The notes below the pieces were generated by a model. It was not told where the DNA came from, searched no databases, and saw nothing but the letters and a program-made list of their open reading frames with translations. A stretch of DNA of 64,000 nucleotides from Thermothelomyces thermophilus ATCC 42464 (Eukaryota; Ascomycota; Sordariomycetes; Sordariales; Chaetomiaceae): the NCBI RefSeq assembly GCF_000226095.1, contig NC_016472.1, positions 7,626,001 through 7,690,000 on the forward strand, written 5' to 3'. Both the position numbers and the translations under genes were made by a program. This document shows, piece after piece, positions 37,378 to 49,800 of this stretch. Numbering within the stretch: position 1 is the stretch's first letter; the number at the start of each line of letters is the position of its first letter.

Positions 37378-39934
37378 TCAGAAGCCGCCGTGGAAGTAGG
37401 CGTTCTCATGGGCGGTGGGGCGCGTGGGAGACTCGGTCGGCGCGTTGGTGGTGGTGGTGGTGGCACCGCCGACCGGCGGGGTGTAGGTCCAGAAAGTCTG
37501 GCCTGTGATGGGGTCCTGGGCGATGGACATGCCCGGCCAGAAGCCACCCGCGTAGGTGAACGGGTTCGGAGCGAAAGGGGTGGTGGACGGCGTGACCGGG
37601 AGGCCACTGGCTCCGACTACGGTGACACCGCTAGGCGGGGCAGCGGGGGCCGGCTGCGGATAGCCGTAGGGAGCGAAAGTATAGCCGGCGGTGGGGTCGT
37701 TGAAACCCTGTTGGGTAGCAGGGGCCCGCGTCTCCTCCTGCCTGCCCGAGAACTGGCCAGCGGAAGCCTTGGGGGACCGGGCGACAGTCGAGGCTTTCGG
37801 CGTCTTGGGGGTCGCGGACGACTTGATGGAGAAGGCCTGGGACTTGACACGGCGGGGAGTGCCGACGTGCTTGAACATCTTCCGCTCAACCTTGATGACG
37901 TTGCCGCGGAAAGTAGTGTCGCTCTGGAAGCAAGAGCTGTCAGCGCGAATCCGAGGAGATGCCGGAGGCCGATGAGCAGTACTTACGAAGTTGTTGACCG
38001 CCATGTCCGGGGTGTCAGCCCTGGAAAACTCGACGAATGCGAAGGCGCGAGTGACGTGGCCTGTTACTGATCATCAGCACCCGAGAGAAGCTGCGGTTAA
38101 ACCGACATGGACCAACCGTGGAAGTTGACACGCGAGATGATGTTGACACCGATAACGTCGCCTACGTTGGAGAAGAGGCTGACAAGCTCTTCCTTCTGGG
38201 TGTGGACGGGAAGGTTGCCGACAAAAACGGAGCGACGATCCACGTCATATTTGCGGAGAAACTCTTCGTCGGCGTCACTGCGCGAGATCAAGTTCCTCTT
38301 CTTGACATCAAAGGCATCAATGCGGTAGCCATCGTGCTGGCGGACAGCCTATGGGAAAACGTCAGCAGGTCAACGACATGATCCGATGTGGTACGGGGTC
38401 GCCCAAAACGTACCATGTTGAGATCACGCTTGGGATCAAACTTGGCAAATTCGACCAACACAGCACTCGGGAGGCTCATGGCCTCCTGCATCTGAACGCT
38501 GAGCATCTCGCACTTGCTGAGCTCCCCGTAAGGCTCGAGGATTTCGCGGGCGATATCGGGGGTGACTTCTTCGCCGCGGCGACTATAAATGACGAAGGTG
38601 CCTAAGGCGGGCAAGATAGGGCCCTGGTCAGTGGTGTTGCTCTGAGCGACAAACAGGAAACATCACGTACGGTTGGCTTTGACCATTTCGGTGCGGCAGG
38701 GGCGGCCGAGAATCAGGATGCCTCTACCTTCCTCCATTGCAACCCTGGCGTTCTCCTCGTTCTGGGCTTGTCAGACATGTGAGGTTCATGAGAAAATCGC
38801 GCAGAACTTACGGTGTATTGGGCGAACGCATAGGGCATGCCGGCAACGTTGCCCTTGCTCTCACGGCGAATCTTGACGAAGACGGTGCCGAAGCGGCTGA
38901 ACTCGCGAGTGACGGCGGCTTCGAGAGCCCGGTCATCCTTGGATTCGGGAAGACTATTGATTCCAGCTGTCAGGCTTGTCCTCGGGCGAACAGGATAGTT
39001 GGAAGGTGACAGCGACTTACTTGGCCACAAAAACACAGGCGCTGGGGGGATAGATGCCTTGGGCATCGATGCCGCCGATCTCATGGCGAGACGACGAGGA
39101 GCGGAGGGTGCGCTCGCCAGGCGTCGCGATCATGGCGTTGGGGGTCGTCACGGAACGCGTCAGGCGGCGCTCCTCGGCCTCGACGTTGGGAATCTTGACC
39201 TCCTCATTCTCATTCTCGTCGAATGAATTCATGACCGGGACAGCGAACTGCCGAACGGGTTTGGCAGGAGTCTTCATGCGGGGAGACTCGAAGACATCTC
39301 CGCTGGGCTTCATGCCAATCTGGAAAGGGGACGAACTGCGACAACCAAGGATCAGCAAACGCCATCGTGGGCGCCAGGGTGAAAGACTCACGTGGTGACA
39401 TTGCCAGGGCTTCCCGAGGCGATGCTCGAGGCGATGCTCATACGGCCGATCTCCTCAGTGATAGAAGAAAATCTGGTTGAGAATCAGCGGCCAGTATCAA
39501 CAGGGAAGGGCTACGGGACAACTTACCGAACACGGGGAGGGGAATCGGACAGCCCGCCAACGGAGAGGCGAGCGCCGGCTGATGAGTGTCAGCATCATCG
39601 CGAGATCCGCAACAACCAAGGACGCCATGCAAGGGAAAAGACGGCCAGATTTTGAATCAAAATCCCAATTACCCACCATCTTCTCATGCCACAGATGGCG
39701 CGAGAAATGTTGGTGAGTGAATCTGGCCTGCGGTACCAATTGCAGGACGAGGCGGATTGATATGGGGAATAAGGTCGGCGACCACGAAACAGATGGGAGC
39801 GAAGCGACAAGTGACTTACCATTCTCGGAATCCGACGAGTCGCTCGACGAGCCATTGCTGAGGCTAAAGGAGCGCACGCGGCGAACCTTGCCCGCGGAGC
39901 TGCCGAGCCCGTTTGCTCTAAGCATGGCAGACAT
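37378..39934 (-). CDS. RNA-binding protein with three RRM domains
   Basis: Ten exons, about 611 residues: 39820-39934, 39527-39578, 39392-39472, 39021-39335, 38812-38953, 38671-38761, 38414-38601, 38117-38348, 37987-38060, 37378-37923. Every junction keeps phase. The first ~180 residues are Ser-rich and disordered. RRM1 starts CVFVANLPESKDDRALE (about 183-265) with RNP1-like MPYAFAQYT. A degenerate RRM2 follows (RTFVIYSRRGEEVTPDIARE, about 266-345). RRM3 is canonical: RSVFVGNLPVHTQKEELV (from about 368) with RNP1 TRAFAFVEF. The C-terminus is Pro/Thr-rich with a PITGQTFWTYTPP motif and ends YFHGGF. Such multi-RRM proteins bind mRNA; I cannot assign a specific ortholog. Confidence 0.88.
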
Positions 39935-42900
39935 TGTTGCTGTCTTGCTGTCAGGTATTGACGTGATGAAGGCGATCAAGACGTCTTTCCGCGACGGACA
40001 GGACACCCAAATGAAGTCTTTTGGGAGGTAAAAGATGATCTCGAGGTTTTCCGGAGGCGCAGATGTAAGACGAGTTGCCTGTTGATGGTCTGTGAGACGC
40101 GTTATTTTCGCTGTTGGGGAAAAGGAGGCTCGGGAAGTTGGTGGTCTGGTCGATCAACGCGGATCGCGCGAGCAAGAGGGGAAATGCTATCAAACTTGAC
40201 CACCGATTTTCGAACAAGCGGGTAGAGAGTGGAGGAGAAGAATGAGTGAATGATGGAATTCGGGGAAGAGGATGTTCAGGAGAAGGATAGTAGGCCTGAT
40301 GGCAAGCTGGTTTGGGGATCGATCGATGGCCTCGAGTCAATGGGATTGTTTGATGGTTTGTGGAGAAAGGAAAGAGGAGGCAGAGGAAGGATAGGTGATT
40401 TATCTTTGAGAGGGGAGGAAGGAGCAGTTGAGTGAGTGTGAAGGGGGATGTGCCTTGCGACCTGGTCTTTCAGGCCGTCGACGACGACAACTGGGAGTTT
40501 CTGTTTACCCTGGCCACAAGATGCCCTTCTGTTTGGCAGAAGGCCACCTTTGCGCTCTCTCACAGACAGGCAGGTGAGGCTGCAGAACTGCAAGGAGAGT
40601 GGACGCAGGTTCGAAGGAGTGAATCCAATGTGCAGCAGCGTCGTCCGGCATCAAGGAGAACGCACAAGGATGGATGTCTCACTCACCTTTGTGGAAGATG
40701 CTATTGAAACTGCACAATGCAGGCGTAAAAGGTTGCTTGCGGTGTGGTGGAGAGGAAGAAAAGAGAGGAGATGGGGAAACTTGTCTGGTATTTATGGTCA
40801 CCCTAAACAGCCGTCGGGAATCAGAATCAGAACACAAATTAACTTCGAAGAGGAGGTAAAGAGGAGGCGGCGAATGAGAAAAATGCCCTCGGGTTGACCT
40901 ACGTGTGAGCGGCGGCGAACCAGGCGGCAGGATCAGGACTCGGGAGCCGGCAGATGTTGATTTTGTGGGGCTGGTCGGAGGCTGAATTCGGAGCTGGGCA
41001 CGCCGCACCGGCCCCGCTCCGGGTGTGATCCGGAGGCCGGCGACAACAGCACGGCCGGGACCCGCTTGCCTATTCCGGTAGTAGGCACCGGCCGGGCAAC
41101 AATAGGATTTCGGGCGATAAGATTGATGGTCGGTTTAGCCTAGTGAGGCCATCTCCGGGACACACAACATCACCGAACGGGCATGTTCGAGACGCAGGGC
41201 ACGGCCGGGAACCTGCTGGTGCAAGTGTAGAGGTTCCAGAGGTTCCATGGATAGTGGACATGACCATGGCATCACAGAGCTTGTCCCGCTGAGTTGGGTC
41301 CGCGTGCTGACTCGATCAGTATCTGCGTCGTCATTGGGGCTGTACGAGGGGTTGTTTCATACGTTTACTATTTATATTTACTTGCGGCATTGCCAACATG
41401 ATGTAAAACAAAAGAGTGGTAGCTATGATAGGAAATCGCGGTTGTGTGAGAACCATGTCTGTAGCCGTGATTATATAAAGGTGTAGCAGACGCTGGTCAG
41501 TATCTGTAAGTGGGAGACAACCAGCTCCTTGTGATCGAGTTTGTCAGTGTGATCTGATACAAACATGCTTGTTTGTTTAAAGGGAGGAGCACAGACAGAG
41601 TATTCTCATCGCAGGTGAAGTTCCTAACCGGTCCGTAGGGGAAACACAGATATAGACAAAACTAGCCATGATCTTCAACGTAGACGGTGTCCAACCTGGC
41701 TTACGTGAATGGACGTCGAGCCCAAAAAGCAATGAAGCAGGAGGCGAGAACAAGACTACTTTACAAAAGCGTGTCCGGTCTTGGAATGGACCTTCGCCAA
41801 AGATGCAAGCTATCAAGAACATGAGCGTTCGTCTTCTAGGCAGTGTCAAAGTAATGGAATCCCTATTATCACCTTGCGATTCTCTGGAATAGGGAATCTG
41901 TCATACGGCAGCCCAGACGGGGCCTATACTAAGAGGAATGGCTTCATCAGCAGCGCTGGCATGGCACACATTGGTAAGAAGTGGGCACTTGTCAGGAACA
42001 TGCCAAATAAATACTGAAGCAAGCTGGAAGACTTCTCTTCAAGTGGGAATGGTAAGAACTTTAGGTTTGTCTGCAATGTGAAAGAAGCCAAAGAGAAACA
42101 GAGCAATCAATGTTGACTTGACCAACGGAGCCCGAGCGTTTAAGTCTCAAATTTTCGGTTCTGGTACCGGCAGTGTTGCAGGCAAGAAATCGAAGGCCGG
42201 TCTGATAGCCTATCTCGGGGCAAGAGAACAAATGCAACGAGATAGGGGAACTGCAAGGGACAAGAAATAAAGGTCAATATGTTATACGAGAACTGTGACT
42301 TAGAGGCGGCTTAATAATTTAACAACTTGCTTGTCAATAACGTCTAGTCACAATTCTTAAATTGAAACTTGGTTATACTAACGAGATTTTGTCATTCGTA
42401 TAGGTGTTGTATCGCAACTTTACATTATCGACGGCCGAGATGCCTGATTTGTGCCAGAAGACGGACTTTGCTGCCCGGTTCAGCCCAAAGTAACTGGCAC
42501 TGAGCGTATTCCGGAGATGGTAGGGCAGACCTTCCAGCCTCGAGATTAGAGGGTGAACAATTTTTAGGTGCTTTAACAGTGTCATCCACATTATTGTTGT
42601 CCTTTGATTCTAAAACTTACGATAACCTGGGGACGTACGTAGGATCCGTGAATCTTTTCACTTAATCCATAGTTAGTGCAACAAGAAGCACGTGGCCGAA
42701 GCACCAACGCAGCGGCCCACCAATAAATGGTGGGGACACCCCCCTGGCGTAGAGTCGCAGATTGCTCATGACGAAACCCACCAAAGACCTCCGACAGCAC
42801 CCAATCGCATTCCAATGGATTGAGCGTCGCGAGCTCATTCCCCAGACACATTATGCAAGTGATTCTGGGAACATGCAAAGAGCCTTGAAGCATTCGGCGC

Positions 42901-42990
42901 TCTCGCCCCCTGGGATCCCATCAATCAGGTAGCTAGCTGCACAGGATTCTGGTCGCATCGCGCAAGCAGACAAGAGACAACTCGCCCACC
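39935..42990. other. 3 kb region between the RRM gene and CIA30
   Basis: Divergent promoters. The left part (39935-40900) is probably the long leader and promoter of the RRM gene. Between about 41350 and 42620 the sequence is distinctly more AT-rich than its surroundings (for example 42270-42420), without recognisable coding sequence, terminal repeats or known element. The last 350 bases return to normal composition. Confidence 0.45.
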
Positions 42991-43892
42991 ATGCAGGCGA
43001 CACGGCCGCTCTTGTACAAGGGCTTTATCGGCCGCAGCGTCGACGAATTCAAAAGGCTCTCACACATTGGTACGTTCTGGTAATTGGAGGAGGCCCGAAC
43101 CTTAGGTGGTAGCTGACCGAGGACTGCCGAGCAGTCTTCAGTCTGGAAGGCATCAAGGGCGCCCAAGGTCCCTACGAACTCCACAACTTCCACAGCCCAG
43201 AATCGATCCAGGACTGCAAGATCATGTCCGACGTCGAAATTGGCGGCTTCTCGAACGCGAACCTCGACTGGGTGTCCTCTCCGGCCCCCGACTCCGGCAT
43301 CCCGCCCCCCTCCCCCAACTCACCCGGCTATGCCCGCTTCCACGGAACCATCTCCACCCGACTCCCCAAGGACCGGCCGGACGTCAAGCGAACCGGCTAC
43401 GCCGCCTTTCGCACCCGCGACCGGCCGCCCACCATCTTCGGGCGCAGCCTGATCAACATCGACCCCTACGTCTACCTCGCGCTGCGCGTCAAGTCCGACG
43501 GCCGCGCGTACTTCATCAACGTCCAGACCGAGTCGGTCGTGCCGACGGATCTGCACCAGCACCGCCTCTTCGTCAAGAAGCCCGGGGAGTGGGAGACGGT
43601 GCTGGTCAAGTGGAACGACTTTGTGCGGACCAACTACGGCTTCGTCGTCGAGCCCCAGACCGAGATGATGCGACAGAAGGTCAAGTCGATCGGAATCGGC
43701 CTGACAGACAGGATACCGGGTCCATTTGAGCTTTGCATTGAGAGGATGTGGGCCACAAATAACGAGAGTGATGCGGATACCGTGGTGGACCTGTCGGCGT
43801 CAAGGCCCAAGGATGCGGGGGGCGCGCCCGTGCATAAAGAGGGGAAGCTCAAGACAAAACAGGGCCAGAAGGTTGCTTGGGGGGACAACTAA
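42991..43892 (+). CDS. CIA30: Complex I intermediate-associated protein CIA30 (NDUFAF1)
   Basis: Two exons: 42991-43069 and 43135-43892; 278 residues. The CIA30 domain is clear: YELHNFHSPESIQDCKIMSD, GGFSNANLDWV, ARFHGTIST, GRSLINIDPYVYLALRVKSD, RAYFINVQTESVVPTDLHQH and WNDFVRTNYGFVVEPQTEM, then SIGIGLTDRIPGPFELCIER. It is a chaperone for the early membrane-arm intermediate of respiratory complex I, defined first in Neurospora. The N-terminus (MQATRPLLYKGFIGRS) is basic and suits mitochondrial import. The C-terminal ~40 residues are charged and variable. Confidence 0.95.
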
Positions 43893-44476
43893 GTCCGGGG
43901 GGGGGGCGGGGATATTTTATCCAGACCCCGTGGAGAAGGATTGTGGCTGTCTGCTTAGCTTCTACCCAAGACGGGGTGGATGTACGAAACTATTCAGGAC
44001 CAGGGCATAATGTGGTCAGGAGTGACAGCTAGGACTCGCTGAACTTGAGCTTGCCGTTGCAGCCTTCTACCTTGTTGTTTCTCATACCCAAGGCTTAGCA
44101 AGCCCGGTGTAGTATATGTTAGCTCTGCACTCTTCGCTCCAACAACCTCAACCAACTGATACCCTCAACTCTAACAATAGAGCCGACCGGCTACCTACTT
44201 TCAGACCGGTAAACAAGGCCGGACGCCGGCCTTCCTGGCCAATTGCTAAGGGAACGGAGACGCTTAGCAGGTAAGGGAGGTTTGTTTTTCCATGATGTTC
44301 ATCACGATACACGCGCGCTCTTCCAATGGACTTTATGGACCTCACCCAGCCTTTTATACCGCTTGGAGGTAGGAATGTGCACCAGGAACGCCTACCAATG
44401 CATGATTTCCGAATACAATCCCGCTTTAATAACCGGAACGCCGCCCCAACGCAAAGGGGATCGAGCTTGGGCACGA
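43893..44476. other. Convergent 3' region of CIA30 and the splicing-associated gene
   Basis: Both neighbours end here. A TGTAGTATA motif lies at about 44108. Nothing else is recognised. Confidence 0.5.
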
Positions 44477-45767
44477 TCAAAAGAAGCTACCGTCCTTGCC
44501 CCTATCCCTAAACAGCCATGTTAGGGCTCGGTGTGTCGGTATGAAAATGAGAGTCCTCCTACTTACCACTCGCGCTTCTCTCCAGCCTTGCTCCACTTCA
44601 CATCATCAATGTCCTTCTCACCACCCTTTTCCCACTTCCTGATTTGTTCCTCAGTGAAACCGGCGGCTCGTAGCCTCTCGGCACCCTGCTGTTTCCATTT
44701 CTGACGGTCACGGTATGCCTCGACCGCCTCGTCCCAGTCGTCCGCCTCGGCCGAGTCTGGTTGGACGTCGGAGGCTGGGTCATAGCCCTCCGCGAATCGG
44801 CTGTCCATTGCCGCGGCGCCCCGGATGGCACCTCTCCCACGTTTCCGAACAGGACTTCTGGGCGGTGGTGCGGGGCCGATGAACTCCTCCAACGGATCGG
44901 ACTCGTCCTCACCGGCTGCCCTGCTTGATTTCGAGGCGCTCGACTGATTATCGTCCTCCTCTCGTAGCCGTCCGTAGTTTCTGCGCCTAGATGACTCGCT
45001 GGAGATAATGATGTCTCTATCCCGGGTGGACTCCTTCCGACGCGATCTCGAGTGGCGCGGCCGGTCGTCCTCAACCCTGCTGCCTAACGGTGACCGGTCG
45101 CGCTGCTTGTGGGCTCTCTGCTGCGGCGAGCATGACCTATCTCGGCGGCGGCGGCGGCCGCCGCCGTCTGGTGTCCGGTCGTCGTGCTTTCTGTGCGACC
45201 GGCGTCCCTCTTCTTCTTCGTCGTCCTGCCGTGTGCCGTGCCTGCCGCGTCGGTGGTCCCGGTCGCGGGACCGGTCTCGGGACTGTTCATCATTCCGTCC
45301 GCCATCCGTTTTCTTCGACCTTCCACGTCGCTCTGCGTCATTGGATCGCTTTCGCCCCGCCAGGATCGACGAGATATCGCCCAGTTGTCGGCGCCTGATA
45401 TCGGAGGCACTGGGATTCAGCCTTCGCCGTTTCCTCTCTTCGGCTTCGGTCAAGTCGTCGAGGCGCGCTTGAGCTTCGGCGGTCTCCTTTGCCAAGAGAG
45501 CGGCGTTATGGCTGGTCGTCTCTTTGATGACGCGCCCCAGGAAGCGAGTGTTTGGCTTTGCCTTGTTCGACGGCCTGTGTGACATGAGCTCCTTGAAGTC
45601 CAATGACCTCCGCGCGCCAAATCCGGAAGTGCTCACTTGGTCGATTTGAAAGCTTCGAGGCCCATTGAGGAGTACTTGATGGCCGCATCGTTCGCTTCTT
45701 TTGCTAGGAGCTCCGCGACCACATCATCGGTCAAGATGGTGTCCGGGTCTAAAAGACGCTTCTCCAT
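44477..45767 (-). CDS. Arg/Ser/Asp-rich nuclear protein, pre-mRNA splicing-associated (38B-like)
   Basis: Three exons: 45637-45767, 44567-45574, 44477-44507; 389 residues. A simple frame starting at 45636 looks complete but misses the real N-terminus. The GTGAGC...CACACAG intron joins MEKRLLDPDTILTDDVVAE...EAFKSTK to PSNKAKPNTRFLGRVIKE, which fits the family. The last exon adds DRGKDGSFF after the conserved KWEKGGEKDIDDVKW and KREW. The centre is rich in Arg-Asp, Arg-Ser and His-Arg dipeptides, typical of SR-like nuclear proteins. The role in splicing is inferred from this and from family annotation, not from a catalytic motif. The 5' side holds a possible leader intron and a small uORF. Confidence 0.8.
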
Positions 45768-46811
45768 AACAGCCACAACGACGCCGTGATGTTCGAAAGA
45801 AGCGCGAGTGCAGATGTAACCTAAAAATGACGTGGTTGTCACAGGAGCGGGCGTTTCCGTCGCGTTAAGAGGCAAACTCACTTTCGACAATTGCAAAGGA
45901 CGGCTGCGAGAGTTCAAGGGTCTCTAATCGCCTAGCTCCACTCGCTAATCGTTCCCGCTGACCCCACGTTAAGATCGCCGTTGAGCACGAGTCTCGAGCA
46001 TGCAGAGCCCGCAACTCCCCGTCTGGGCGAATGATTTTATGTACAGTACTAGTATGTACCCATTTCTGTACAGTTGGTACATGCGCAGTTCGAACCTGTC
46101 CAAATGACCTGGAGGTAGCAGAGCGAAAGCGGCCTTACGCATTGCTAAGAGACACTAACTACTGGAATCGACCTTTTTATCCTCTTTGTCGTGAGGTTTC
46201 AAGGACTCGACCTGCAATCGGCGGCGCCCGATATTGCATTACCAAGGAAACAGTACCGTACATTGTACATACATACATACACGAGCATTATTTGAGCGGA
46301 CCCTTCGAAGAGTTCCTTCTTTGGAGCCCCAACGTCATGGGGTCTTGAGCCCGCGACGACACAGACGTCAATTCTGTGAGCAGCAGCCCTTAGGGCTGGC
46401 ACGAAGGGATACGTGGTATGCAATCCTGTTAATGGCTTTCTTGATGTCCCCGTGTATGTATGTATGTACAATACGCGAATGGAAAGGTACCTACTATGTA
46501 GCAGGTAAGTGGAAAAATGGGACGACGGTGCCCTGCCCCTCCCTCCCTGCATGATCTGTCGGAACGAGAGCACGGGAGCAGTCCCACTGTTAGCAGCCTA
46601 TCCATTCGCGCTGGAGTGTAGCACCGAGAGCACCTACCTCCGCGTGCGGAAGGGACATACCGTCACTCAGCTAGCCCAGCCCCACCAAGTACTGTACCTA
46701 CGCAGCAAGTTAATCACCCGTCCTAGCACCCGAAACCCGTTGCACATCTCCCAATCAATCGCGGCGGCTCTCATCTTGCCGACTCACCTCATCCGCCTCG
46801 TGGCACGCAAG
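45768..46811. other. Divergent region between the splicing-associated and JmjC-SET genes
   Basis: Holds both leaders. On the minus strand a 61-nt intron-like segment (45821-45881) and a ten-codon uORF (45969-46001) precede the splicing-associated gene. On the plus strand an open frame in phase with the JmjC gene begins at 46509, but its translation is not domain-like. ATGTA/TACAT repeats occur at 46055-46080, 46255-46285 and 46450-46475. Confidence 0.5.
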
Positions 46812-49800
46812 ATGGACGCCCTTCAGCTCAAGGTCGATTCCATCAGCGGCGAGGTGAGAGAGATTAGCGTCGCGCTTAAGGGCTATCTCGAACATGGCCT
46901 TGCCTCGGGTCGCAAGGTGCAGCCGCCGAGGACGAAGGCTGGGAGAGACTTGCTGCAACATCTCTTGGGCCGCCTCGACCAGGTGTCTACCGGCTTGAAT
47001 AATGTCCGGGAGCTAGCCACGCCTCATGGTTCGCCCACGCCGTCGTCGGTTCGCGGCTCCGACACGCCTCTATCATCATCATCAGCCTCCCTTCCTCTTT
47101 CCAAGCGGGTCCTCCAGTCTCCAGCAGCACAGGCCGAGCATCCAGACCCGGCCGCCCAGCGCAACATTGGCATCCACTCGGCGGCTCCCGCCCCGGTCCC
47201 GGCTGTGGTGCGGTCCCCAGACACGGAATGCAAATCGGCTTTGGCGCCGCCCATCAAAGAGGCTCCCTCCGCCGCCATCCGCGGGCGCGATCACGGCCTC
47301 CACCCTCAGGCTCCCTACGGGATCACGTTGAGCAACGGCGCCGTCTATCGGAGCCCGGTGCCGTCCGAGCATGATGCATCCCCCCTCTTCGATTGCACTT
47401 ACCAAGACATTCATGTCCTGAACGAGGAGCTCTTCGAGATCTACTCGAGCCATCCAGCTGTCCAGGATGTCGGCTACTTCAAGATCCAAGTTCGGGATCT
47501 CCCACCACTCAATGTGCAGAAGATGGCTCGCCCCGGAAAAGATCATGCGACCTCATTTACCTACAAGGTCGACCGGCTGGGCCTCGTCAAGATCGATACC
47601 GGCAGGCGGTTCAAGTTTTCGTCGCCTAACCTCCCTCTTCCCGTGAGTGCCAAGACGGAATGGTCCCTGGAGGAGCAGAAGGAGCTGTGGAATTCCTCCG
47701 CTGCGAATCCGCCCAAGGGAACTTGGCCATACATCATTGGAAATCCCCTGTTCGAGGATGTTGAGCTGTCTCCCGGCGAGAAGCTACGGCGTAGAGGCCG
47801 CACCAAACTCGAGGGCATCAATACTCAATATGTCTACTTCAACCTCACCGGAAAGACCCTTACGACAATGCACAGGGAAGACGCGCATGTGCGGTCCGAG
47901 AACCTCCTCCGCTCCGGAGAGCACAAATTCTGGTGTTTTATCAAGCCTGCCTCTGCCAAGAAACTCGAAGAGAGGATGGCCATTGAATACCCCGAAATGC
48001 GTCACTGCTCGCAAGCCGTGAGGCACCTCAGCCGATTCATCCCGCCTTCTAAATTGGACGAATGGGGAATCGAATATACTCTCGATTACTGCGTCCCCGG
48101 ACAGGCCATCGTGACAGAGCCGGGGACTTATCATCAGGTCTTGAATCTCGGTCCTAACTACGCCATTGCCATCAACCTCGAATATAACTCATCACCGGAT
48201 ATGCCCCCTGATTACCGGTTTTGTGACCGGAATTGCCCCGATAAGTTTGCTATGTCTGCGGAAGACTTCCAAATCTATGACAAGCCGCCGTCGGAGCTCG
48301 AACGCCGGCTACCTGGCACCCCCGAGACGACGGGGTCGCAAGAAGGACATGCAGCCCCTGCCGCTGGTTGCGTTTCTGGACCACGAGCCGAGCCCGCCGG
48401 CTCGCAGCTCACGCAGTCGGCCACTCCGCCGCCTGAACCTGGCGCGTCGCATACGGGACACACAGCGACAGGACGGGTAGCGGACGTGGTTGTAGAAAGA
48501 GGGGAGGTGTCGACGACATCAGTGGATGCACCAAGGGCCCAAGCTGATGCCCGTCCGGCTGAAAGGAGCACGTCATTCAGATCTGCCGAGCAACCTACCA
48601 ACTCACCCCGAGTGGCCGCCGAGACCGGTGACTTGACACCTCGAACGCAGCCGCAACAGCTCGCTCCGGATGTTGTCGCGAAACCCGTCACGATCGTTCC
48701 GCAGCAACCCCCGTTCGCTACCCATGCCAAGATCCAATCTGTTTCAACCGGCGGAAAGAAGGAGGATTTGCCACCTTTCCGGAAGACCGCGAGAATGATT
48801 AATCCCAACAGGGACCATGACGTGCCGAGTCCGAGACCTTCCAAGAAGCTACGAGTGGAAACACCATCAGCAGCCGTATCGCAAAACTTGCCCGTCAAAA
48901 GCGCCCTTGAGCGCCTTTCCACGCTCCTCAAGGCTCGTGAGGCTGCTTTTGCTGGAAGCCTGACGGCCGATAAACTCGGCGGTAAGCCGTCGTTCGAGCG
49001 CCTCGCGCACTTGGTTCGAGAGTGGAGACGGTATTCCAAGTCAGCGCCGACGGTGTTGGGCAGGTTTGGGCTCGTCAAATCCGTCGAGGAGTCGGCCCAC
49101 GGATATCCGGAACTGCACGTCTTCCTCTCGCGCTTCTTCAAGATGAAGCTGGCACTCTGTGTTGAGTTCGCGGTGACCCGGCCAGGGCACCTTACGCCAC
49201 ACAACTATGTGAACGGGATGCTTCAGTCCCTGGGCTGGGACGAAACGAAGCGGTCGCAGCTTGATGACTGCTTGCGCGAAGGGAAGTGTTGGGCGACGAT
49301 TTGCGGGGAATATGACGGCCTCCTCTGCCTCATTCCGCACGACCTAGACTGCACGGAATTTGCCCTGTTCAAGGGCGAAGTGGCGCGCTTGCATACGGAA
49401 CTGGACAACGAGTTCGTTCGGCGGCTGTGCAGCGTCGGTGCGATCCTGCAGAAATACATCTGGGAATGCTTGGAGCTACCCGAGTTCATCTGGGAGAGCA
49501 TGACGACCACCTACCTCTCGGTCGACCAGATCTCTCCCCTTCTCGCCCCGTTCCGCCTGCTCAAGCAGAATCACTACAATAGCCGGAGCGGGTATCTCTG
49601 GCCTCGGCCGGCCGGCTGGGATTGGGACTGGCCGTCGGACCCCAGCCTAGTCAGACCTGGCGACAAGCTGTGCAGCCTCTGCCCGCGCAAGAATTGCCGC
49701 TGTGCCGAGGTCAAGATTCCGCAGATCCCGCGCATCTCGGACGACACAACAAAGGGACCCGGCATCCGGTCGGTGGGCACGCACAAGGCAAATGATATCC

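Noticed and set aside
44563-45636. Simple 357-codon model of the splicing-associated protein starting MSTSGFGARR
   Set aside because: Its first residues lie in an intron; splicing GTGAGC-CACACAG restores the conserved N-terminus and a third exon adds the true C-terminus.
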